Shown here: one piece after another, positions 56,020 through 64,000 of the stretch | How positions within the stretch are numbered: the first letter of the stretch is position 1 | Layout of the letters: each line of letters begins with the position of its first letter | Origin: Massilia sp. BJB1822 | GTDB lineage: Bacteria; Pseudomonadota; Gammaproteobacteria; Burkholderiales; Burkholderiaceae_D | Length of the DNA: 64,000 nt | Direction: 5' to 3' | Assembly: GCF_013369485.1 (NCBI RefSeq) | Contig: NZ_JABWEB010000001.1 | Location: 496,001-560,000, forward strand | Position numbers and translations under genes: made by a program | The notes under the pieces: model-generated | Told to the model about the DNA's origin: nothing | Databases searched by the model: none | Seen by the model: the letters and a program-made list of their open reading frames with translations, nothing else

Positions 56020-56126
56020 ACGCGGCCAGCGACTAAATTTGATGCGGTCCATTATAAATAGTTAAGGAAAGCGGGCGTTTTCTCTTGCTTCCCTCGGAAC
56101 GCGGCCAGCTTCAAATTTTTCTAATG
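56020..56126. promoter_or_regulatory. Repeated elements in the SBP-TonB receptor divergent region
   Basis: ACGCGGCCAGC occurs twice, at 56020-56030 and 56099-56109, each followed by an A/T block (ACTAAATTTGATG and TTCAAATTTTTCTAATG). The second block includes the 14-base motif at 56113-56126 shared with the GH31 upstream region. The two copies lie 79 bases apart and could be bound by one regulator acting on both divergent genes. Confidence 0.5.
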
Positions 56127-56211
56127 GTGTTGATTAGATATGGTCGATGGCGCGCCCGGAAGGCGCGGCCTATCGTGGATTGGCAATCCAACCACTTCAC
56201 GAAGAACGACC

Positions 56212-59200
56212 ATGCACACCAAGAAAACCACAATCAGGAGACAGGTGATGGCGCGGGCAGTAGCCATCGCATTCGGAAGCAGCATTGTTTCGGCCGCCAT
56301 GCTGGCCCCGGCCTTCGCCCAGTCGAACGCCACCGGCACCATTTTCGGCCAGGTCAGCGAGGCGGCGGGCAGCACCGTCCTGCTGGAAAACCTGGCCACC
56401 GGCGTGCGCCGCAGCGTGACGCCGGATGCGCGCGGCCGCTACCAGGCCACCTCCATGCCACCCGGCCGCTACAAGGTGCAGCTGCAGCGCAATGGCGCCG
56501 TCGAACGCACGCTGGAAGTGGAAGCGCTGGTCGGGCAGGGCATCGAAGCGTCTTTCGAAGCGGTGCAGACGGTCACGGTGAGCAGCACGCGCAAGACCAT
56601 CGACGTCAGCAACACCAATAACGGCGCCATCTTCAACGCCAAGCAGCTCGACAACCTGCCCATTGCGCAGAATGTGGCCGCCATCATCCAGCTGGCGCCA
56701 GGCACCAACCGTGGCGATAACCGCATTCCCGGACCCAGCTTCGGCGGCGCGGGCGCATCGGAGAATGCCTTTTACATCAACGGCTTCCCGGTGACGAATA
56801 TCCTGACCCAGGTGGGCAGCTCGGAACTGCCTTTCGGCGCCATCGCCAATGCCCAAATCCTGACCGGTGGCTATAGCGCGGAATTCGGCCGTTCCACTGG
56901 CGGCGTGGTGAACATCACCACCAAAACCGGCACCAACCGCTGGGAGGCGGGGGCAAGTGTGCAGTACGCACCCAATAGTCTGCGCGCTTCGCAGAAGAAT
57001 GCCTACTACCCGAACACCGGCTCCAATCCCAAGACCGACGGCCAGCTGTATCAGTGGAACCAGGCCAACAAGACCACCAGCCGCACCGTGGGCGCGTATG
57101 TCGGCGGCCCGCTGATCCGCGACCAGCTCTTCTTCTTCCTCGCCGCCGAACAGCAGCGCAGCGAATCGGAAAGCGTGGGCGCCACCACGGCTACCCTGAA
57201 TTCCAGCGGCGGCTATACCGAGAACGTGAGCAAGACGCCGCGCTACCTGGCCAAGCTGGATTACCACCTGAACGACAACCACCACTTCGAATACACCCGC
57301 ATCTTCGACAAGACCGAGGCCAATTCGCGCTACTACGGCTGGAGCAACGCCACCAAGCAGCGCGACAATGTGTACAAGAACGGCATGAGCTGGGTGAACT
57401 GCTGCGGCCCTGCCAATGCCGGCGCCACCGACAATATCTTCAAATACACCGGCTATCTGACCGACAAGCTGACCCTGACCACCTTGTACGGCAAGTCCAA
57501 GACCACCCATGTGCAGACGCCGGACGGTTACAACCCCGACATCCTGCAGGTGAACGCCCCGGTGGAAGCCCAGATTCCCGGCTTCGCCTACACTACGCCG
57601 CAAACCGTGTCCGGCAATCTGCCCGCTCCCGGCTCGGGCGACTGGCAGCGCACCCTGCGCATCGACATCGAATACAAGCTGGGCAACCACTCCCTGCGCG
57701 CCGGCATTGACCGCAACAAGGTGCGTTCCGTCACGGGCGAATCGACAGCGGGCGGCGGCTACTGGACCTATAACCGCTACGCCGACCCTGCCACCCTGCC
57801 ATACGGCGCGCAAATCTCGCCGGCCCAGGCGGGCGGCTACGGCAAGCAAGGCTACTTCGCCACCAAGCATATGTTCTACGACACGGCGCGCCCCACCACC
57901 GACCAGTCGGCGCAGTACATCGAGGACCGCTACCAGGCCACCGACAATCTGCTGCTCTCCGTCGGCCTGCGCAACGAGCAGTTCACCAACTACAACACGG
58001 CCGGCAAGCCCTTCATCTCGCAGCGCCACCAGCTGGCGCCGCGCTTGGGCGTAAGCTGGGACGTGAAGGGCGACAGCTCCTTCCGCGTCTTCGCCAACGC
58101 CGGCCGCTACCATCTGCAGATGCCGACCAATGTGGCGCGCAACGCGGCCGGCAATACCCTGGCCACGGACACCTACTACGTGTATTCCGGCATCGACCCC
58201 GCCACCGGCGCGCCCACCGGCCTGGTGCCGCTCGGCCCCACGGTTTCGGTCAGCAATGCCTGGGGCCAGCCCAAGGATGCGCGCCAGGTCGCGGCCCAGA
58301 ACATCAAGGCCAACTACCAGGACGAGCTGGCGCTCGGCTTCGAGAAAGCCTGGTCCGACAGCCTGAATATCGGCGCCATGGCCACTTACCGCAAGCTGCG
58401 CAGCACCAACGACGACTACTGCGATCCACGCCCCATCCACGCCTGGGCCGTGCGCAACAAGGTCGACGACAGCAAGTTCGCCTTCCAGTGCGCCATCATC
58501 AATCCGGGCGCGGACAACACCCTGCTGCTCGACATCAAGGGCGACGGCAATTTCATGCGCGTGCCCCTGACGGCGGCCGATATCGGCCTGCCCAAGGTGC
58601 GCCGTACCTATATCGCCCTGAACCTGTTTGCCGAACACCCGCTGCGCAACGGCTGGTACGGCAAGGTGCTGTACACCTGGTCGCAGAACAAGGGTAATAG
58701 CGAGGGCCAGGTGGACACCACCACCGGCTCCTACCAGGTGGCCGTCACGCCGAACTGGGATCATCCGGAACTGATGCGCTACTCCACCGGCCTGCTGCCC
58801 AACAACCACACCCACGTGGTCAAGGCCTTCGGCTACTACCAGGTCACGCCGGAGTGGAATGTGGGCGGGAATCTGAACCTGACTTCGGGACGCCCCATCA
58901 ACTGTATGGGCAACCTGCCGAAATCCGAGAACCCGGACGGCCAGAATCCGGCCGGCGGCTATGGCTCCAACTTCTTCTATTGCGACGGCAAGCCCGCCCC
59001 GCGCGGCAGCCGCGGCACCCTGCCATGGGACGTGCAACTGGGCCTGAACGTGGCCTACCAGCCGCTGTTCCTCAAGGGACTGCGCATGAAGGTGGACGTG
59101 TTCAATGTGCTGAACCGCCAGACCGCGCTCTCCGTCAGCGAAACCTATAACACCGGCGACCGCATTGATCCGTCCTACCAGCGCATCCTGAGCCGTTCCT

Positions 59201-59247
59201 CTCCGCGCGCAACCCGCTTCACGCTGGAGTACAACCACAAGTTCTGA
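56212..59247 (+). CDS. TonB-dependent outer-membrane receptor, Oar-like
   Basis: 1011 residues from the ATG at 56212. A signal peptide (about 10-38, ending APAFA) is followed by a carboxypeptidase regulatory-like beta domain (about 42-120), the plug (about 130-245, AFYINGFPVTNILTQVG and GGYSAEFGRSTGGVVNITTK), and the barrel, ending FTLEYNHKF with a terminal Phe. Such receptors import large or scarce ligands using TonB energy. Divergent from the ABC importer and sharing a motif with the GH31 gene, it is probably the outer-membrane entry of the same catabolic system. A strong terminator follows. Confidence 0.93.
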   Translation: MHTKKTTIRRQVMARAVAIAFGSSIVSAAMLAPAFAQSNATGTIFGQVSEAAGSTVLLENLATGVRRSVTPDARGRYQATSMPPGRYKVQLQRNGAVERTLEVEALVGQGIEASFEAVQTVTVSSTRKTIDVSNTNNGAIFNAKQLDNLPIAQNVAAIIQLAPGTNRGDNRIPGPSFGGAGASENAFYINGFPVTNILTQVGSSELPFGAIANAQILTGGYSAEFGRSTGGVVNITTKTGTNRWEAGASVQYAPNSLRASQKNAYYPNTGSNPKTDGQLYQWNQANKTTSRTVGAYVGGPLIRDQLFFFLAAEQQRSESESVGATTATLNSSGGYTENVSKTPRYLAKLDYHLNDNHHFEYTRIFDKTEANSRYYGWSNATKQRDNVYKNGMSWVNCCGPANAGATDNIFKYTGYLTDKLTLTTLYGKSKTTHVQTPDGYNPDILQVNAPVEAQIPGFAYTTPQTVSGNLPAPGSGDWQRTLRIDIEYKLGNHSLRAGIDRNKVRSVTGESTAGGGYWTYNRYADPATLPYGAQISPAQAGGYGKQGYFATKHMFYDTARPTTDQSAQYIEDRYQATDNLLLSVGLRNEQFTNYNTAGKPFISQRHQLAPRLGVSWDVKGDSSFRVFANAGRYHLQMPTNVARNAAGNTLATDTYYVYSGIDPATGAPTGLVPLGPTVSVSNAWGQPKDARQVAAQNIKANYQDELALGFEKAWSDSLNIGAMATYRKLRSTNDDYCDPRPIHAWAVRNKVDDSKFAFQCAIINPGADNTLLLDIKGDGNFMRVPLTAADIGLPKVRRTYIALNLFAEHPLRNGWYGKVLYTWSQNKGNSEGQVDTTTGSYQVAVTPNWDHPELMRYSTGLLPNNHTHVVKAFGYYQVTPEWNVGGNLNLTSGRPINCMGNLPKSENPDGQNPAGGYGSNFFYCDGKPAPRGSRGTLPWDVQLGLNVAYQPLFLKGLRMKVDVFNVLNRQTALSVSETYNTGDRIDPSYQRILSRSSPRATRFTLEYNHKF

Positions 59248-59274
59248 GCAAACGTTTTCCCGCTGTACCCTTTC

Positions 59275-59304
59275 GGCCCGGTAGCCTCCACCGGGCCTTT
59301 TTTT
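59275..59304 (+). terminator. Intrinsic terminator after the TonB receptor gene
   Basis: GGCCCGGT, a seven-base loop, ACCGGGCC, then seven T residues. It lies 27 bases after the receptor stop codon. Confidence 0.93.
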
Positions 59305-59376
59305 CATTTCGTCCCGGTGTTTTTGCTCCTCCGGCGCCGATTCGCTACAATCAGGCATCAACCGCAAAGGACAGCC

Positions 59377-60333
59377 ATGCCCGAACTCTCCACCTCCCTG
59401 TTCCCGCCCATTAGCCCCCTGCGCCACGGCATGCTGGCGGTCGATGAGCTGCATACGATCTACTGGGAGGAGGTGGGCAATCCCAACGGCATACCGGTGA
59501 TCTTCCTGCACGGCGGCCCTGGCGCCGGCCTCTCGCCCCAGCACCGCCGCTTCTTCGACCCGCAGCACTACCGCGTGATCCTGTTCGACCAGCGCGGCGC
59601 CGGCAAATCCACGCCGCTGGGCGAGGTGCGCAACAACACCACCCAACTGCTGATCGCCGACATCGAACGCCTGCGCGACATGTTCGGCATCGAACAATGG
59701 CTGGTCTTCGGCGGCTCCTGGGGTTCGACCCTGGCGCTGGCCTATGGCCAGGCGCATCCGGAACGCTGCCTGGGCTTCGTCCTGCGCGGCATCTTCCTCT
59801 GCACCCAGCTGGAGGTCGACTGGTTCCTCGACGGCGCGCAATGGTTCCACCCCGAGCTGTACGAGGAATTCGTCGCCCCCATCCCGGCTGAGGAGCGCAT
59901 GGACCTGCTGCAAGCCTACGTCAAACGCATCGGCAGCGACGATCCCGAGGTATTCTGGCCGGCGGCGCGCGCCTGGAGCCGTTTCGAAGGCCGTCGCGTC
60001 TTCCTTATGCCGCAGCCGGAAGAACCGCCGTCGGATACCCTCGACCTGGGCGTGGGCCGTCTGGAAACGCATTACATGGCCAATCTCGGCTTCTTCGAGG
60101 ACAACCAGCTGCTGTCGAATATGGAGCGCATCGCCCACCTGCCCGCTACCATCGTGCAGGGCCGCTACGACGTGATCTGCCCACCCTATGTGGCCTGGCG
60201 CCTGCACCAGTCCTGGCCCGGATCGGTGCTGAACCTGATCCCCGACGCAGGCCACGCGGCCATGGAAACGGGCATCAGCCGCGCCCTGGTCAACGCCACC
60301 GAGCAGTTCCGCCAGAACGGCCGTTTTGGGTAA
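59377..60333 (+). CDS. pip: Prolyl (proline) iminopeptidase
   Basis: Releases N-terminal proline from peptides. The 318 residues match the alpha/beta-hydrolase family S33: HGGPGAGLSPQHRRFFDP (oxyanion region), DQRGAGKSTP, catalytic Ser in GGSWGSTLAL, Asp in GRYDVICPP and His in DAGHAAMETG. I chose the ATG at 59377, with AAAGGA about 5 bases upstream; the longer reading from 59317 begins inside the preceding terminator region. Confidence 0.95.
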   Translation: MPELSTSLFPPISPLRHGMLAVDELHTIYWEEVGNPNGIPVIFLHGGPGAGLSPQHRRFFDPQHYRVILFDQRGAGKSTPLGEVRNNTTQLLIADIERLRDMFGIEQWLVFGGSWGSTLALAYGQAHPERCLGFVLRGIFLCTQLEVDWFLDGAQWFHPELYEEFVAPIPAEERMDLLQAYVKRIGSDDPEVFWPAARAWSRFEGRRVFLMPQPEEPPSDTLDLGVGRLETHYMANLGFFEDNQLLSNMERIAHLPATIVQGRYDVICPPYVAWRLHQSWPGSVLNLIPDAGHAAMETGISRALVNATEQFRQNGRFG

Positions 60334-60388
60334 GGACTGCGCGGGCTGCTAAACTAAGGGCTTAGACCTATAAAAAATCCGGGACTCC

Positions 60389-60883
60389 ATGAACATTCAG
60401 TTGGGTGACATCGGCCACACGATCCAGTTGGCGATTGCGCCAGTTTTCCTGCTGACCGGCGTGAGCACCATGCTGGTGGTGCTGACCAATCGTCTGGCGC
60501 GCATCATCGACCGTTCGCGCGCGCTGGAAGACCGCCTTGATGTAGGCTATAACGAAAACTACCTGAATGAGCTGGACATCCTCTACAAGCGTTCGCATTT
60601 AATCAATGTTGCCATTGCGCTTTCAACCGCCTGCGGCCTGCTGGTCTGCATCGTGATTGCATTGCTGTTCGTCGGCGACACCACCAATGTGGCGCTGGAC
60701 AAGTATGTGGCCGGACTGTTCGTGATCGCCATGGGCACCTTGATCGGAAGCTTTGTGTATCTGCTGCGCGAGATCTTCATTGCCTCATCCTTCATGCTCT
60801 CGCACCGGCATGTCCGCCATACGCCACGCACAGCTAGCGATACCGGTACGGCCAGCGCCGTCCTCAGCCCCAATAAAGAGTAA
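60389..60883 (+). CDS. DUF2721 family membrane protein
   Basis: 164 residues with three hydrophobic helices (about 12-33, 70-94, 105-128). The start IGHTIQLAIAPVFLLTGVSTML and the following NRLARIIDRSRALE match DUF2721. Function unknown. The C-terminal tail is polar and Ser/Thr-rich. The next gene starts 9 bases after its stop. Confidence 0.85.
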   Translation: MNIQLGDIGHTIQLAIAPVFLLTGVSTMLVVLTNRLARIIDRSRALEDRLDVGYNENYLNELDILYKRSHLINVAIALSTACGLLVCIVIALLFVGDTTNVALDKYVAGLFVIAMGTLIGSFVYLLREIFIASSFMLSHRHVRHTPRTASDTGTASAVLSPNKE

Positions 60884-60892
60884 AGAAACACC

Positions 60893-61345
60893 ATGCACGA
60901 CTACCAACGCCCCCCGACCCTGCACCGTTACGGCCCGCGCAGCGAACTTGAACAGGCCTTGACGACGGGACAGTTCGTGCTGCGCCCGGCCAACGGCTTC
61001 CTGACCCTGAGCTTCTCGCAAGCCTGGGACCGCGAGCTGTTCGCCCATTTCGGCGCCGACAGCTGCCTGGTCATCCACAATACCGAGGAATTCGGAGAGC
61101 GCATCCACCGCGCCGTGCAGCGCGCGCTGCCGAATTGGGCCGGCATCGACGGCGCCGTCGAATACGGCGCGCGCGCCGCCCTGGGCGCCGCCTTCACCAA
61201 GGGGGCGCAGGATGAAGTTGAACAGGAATGGCAATTCGCCTGGCGCGCCATGCAGAGTCAACTCAGCCTGAACCCGGTGGTGATCCGCATCGGCAGTCTG
61301 GAGAATTTCGCTGAGCTGCGTTCGCAGGACTACTACCCCGCCTGA
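60893..61345 (+). CDS. Hypothetical protein
   Basis: 150 residues, no recognised family. Soluble, with an aromatic-rich middle (NGFLTLSFSQAWDRELFAHFG) and an alanine-rich helix (EYGARAALGAAFTKGAQDEVEQEWQ). No signal peptide or membrane segment. It lies close behind the DUF2721 gene and is probably co-transcribed with it. Confidence 0.65.
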   Translation: MHDYQRPPTLHRYGPRSELEQALTTGQFVLRPANGFLTLSFSQAWDRELFAHFGADSCLVIHNTEEFGERIHRAVQRALPNWAGIDGAVEYGARAALGAAFTKGAQDEVEQEWQFAWRAMQSQLSLNPVVIRIGSLENFAELRSQDYYPA

Positions 61346-61355
61346 TCCAAACGGA

Positions 61356-61931
61356 TCACTGCTCGCGTTTATCCAGGCGCGAGAGCACGGCGACCATCAT
61401 CCGCTCGATGTCGCCGCGGATGATGTTCGTCCCTAGTAAGCCGGGCACATAGAAATTGGGGATCATGCGGCCGCTGTAGACCACCCGCGTGCCGCCCGTT
61501 TCCGGCACTGGCTGCAGCTCCCAGCGCGATTCGTAATGCTTCATATCGCCCGAAATCAGCGCAATGTCGATGGCCGACATGGGCTGCTCGGTGGCGCGCA
61601 CGATCAGGTGGATGGATTTGGACATGAACAGAAAGCGCGCCGTGCCAAACTGCTCGATGATCACCTCATTGCCATTGCGCGAGAGCACACGGCAGGACTG
61701 CAGGTCGGGCACGAATTCATCCATCTTGTCATAGCTGGTCAACACCTTCCAGACACTGGCTGGCGATGCCTGCACGGTGCCGCTGGCACCCACCTCATAC
61801 ATATGCAGGGCGTCCAGATTCACGCGGCTGACCGACACTTCCAGTTTGGGCGGGTCCAGCCTTGTTGCCTGCGCCGGGCTGGGGGCGGGTGCGACTAAAC
61901 CAAAAAGCAATAACAAGAGTAGAGGCTTCAT
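61356..61931 (-). CDS. Secreted SRPBCC (START-like) fold protein
   Basis: 191 residues. An N-terminal signal peptide (LLLLLLFGLVAPAPSPAQA) indicates export. The rest has the lipid/ligand-pocket fold pattern of SRPBCC proteins: GTVQASPASVWKVLTSYDKMDEFVPDLQSC, then paired strands and a long C-terminal helix (GDIERMMVAVLSRLDK). Ligand unknown. GGGAG lies only one or two bases before the ATG, so the true start could differ slightly. Confidence 0.8.
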   Translation of the reverse strand: MKPLLLLLLFGLVAPAPSPAQATRLDPPKLEVSVSRVNLDALHMYEVGASGTVQASPASVWKVLTSYDKMDEFVPDLQSCRVLSRNGNEVIIEQFGTARFLFMSKSIHLIVRATEQPMSAIDIALISGDMKHYESRWELQPVPETGGTRVVYSGRMIPNFYVPGLLGTNIIRGDIERMMVAVLSRLDKREQ

Positions 61932-62014
61932 TCTCCCAGCGTAAGGGAACTGGTGGCAGAATACAAGCGCCGCACGCCTCCACTGTTAGCCAGCGCACAG
62001 AACGATCACGATAA

Positions 62015-64000
<1,986 letters not shown>

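Noticed and set aside
56197..60255. A minus-strand frame of about 1,350 codons spanning the TonB receptor and pip genes
   Set aside because: The opposite strand encodes clear receptor and peptidase families; the antisense protein is His/Gln/Val-rich without motifs.

Overview
The window is about 65% GC, has dense genes with few gaps, and shows a betaproteobacterial gene content: phaA-phbB for polyhydroxybutyrate, hemA-prfA-prmC, minCDE, metE/metR and a GshA-type glutamate-cysteine ligase. It most resembles the Massilia/Duganella/Janthinobacterium group of Oxalobacteraceae. That placement is an inference from gene content and codon use, not from a marker gene. No rRNA, tRNA, CRISPR array, prophage or intact insertion sequence was seen.

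Layout. 1-6.3 kb: a cut-off ElaA-type acetyltransferase, the peroxide reductase gene ohr, then a MarR-controlled locus made of a full-length AceE-type E1 dehydrogenase and a separate protein resembling only the E1 C-terminal domain, and a crotonase. 6.4-11 kb: a chemoreceptor, an HDAC-fold amidohydrolase with altered active-site residues, and gshA. 11.2-24.3 kb: a giant secreted adhesin-like gene (DUF4347 domain, 28 Ig-like repeats of two classes, RTX-type repeats, DUF4214 domains), split by an apparent +1 frameshift near 22.8 kb. It is followed by a response regulator and a degenerate hybrid kinase. 26.2-40.3 kb: mostly housekeeping genes (prmC, dsbB, prfA, hemA, an OmpR-type regulator, minCDE, metE/metR, phaA-phbB), ending with a signal peptidase I homologue that lacks both catalytic residues.

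40.4-59.2 kb is the most interesting part. It is a catabolic island with a periplasmic GH31 glycosidase, a TIM-barrel-like protein of unknown family, a short-chain dehydrogenase, an ABC importer whose ATPase lies apart from its permeases and binding protein, a fold-III PLP enzyme of the D-serine dehydratase/D-threonine aldolase type, a D-aminoacylase-type deacylase, a LysR regulator, DgoK, DgoA, RidA and a TonB-dependent receptor. Read together, these genes fit a non-phosphorylative oxidative route for N-acetylgalactosamine: release of GalNAc, oxidation to N-acetylgalactosaminate, deacetylation, PLP-dependent loss of water and ammonia to 2-keto-3-deoxygalactonate, then DgoK and DgoA to pyruvate and glyceraldehyde 3-phosphate. 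The families are clear; the assignment to GalNAc is inference. The GH31 and TonB-receptor upstream regions share an identical 14-base motif.

59.3-64 kb: proline iminopeptidase, a DUF2721 membrane protein, an unknown protein, an SRPBCC-fold secreted protein and a 2,4-dienoyl-CoA reductase cut by the window end.
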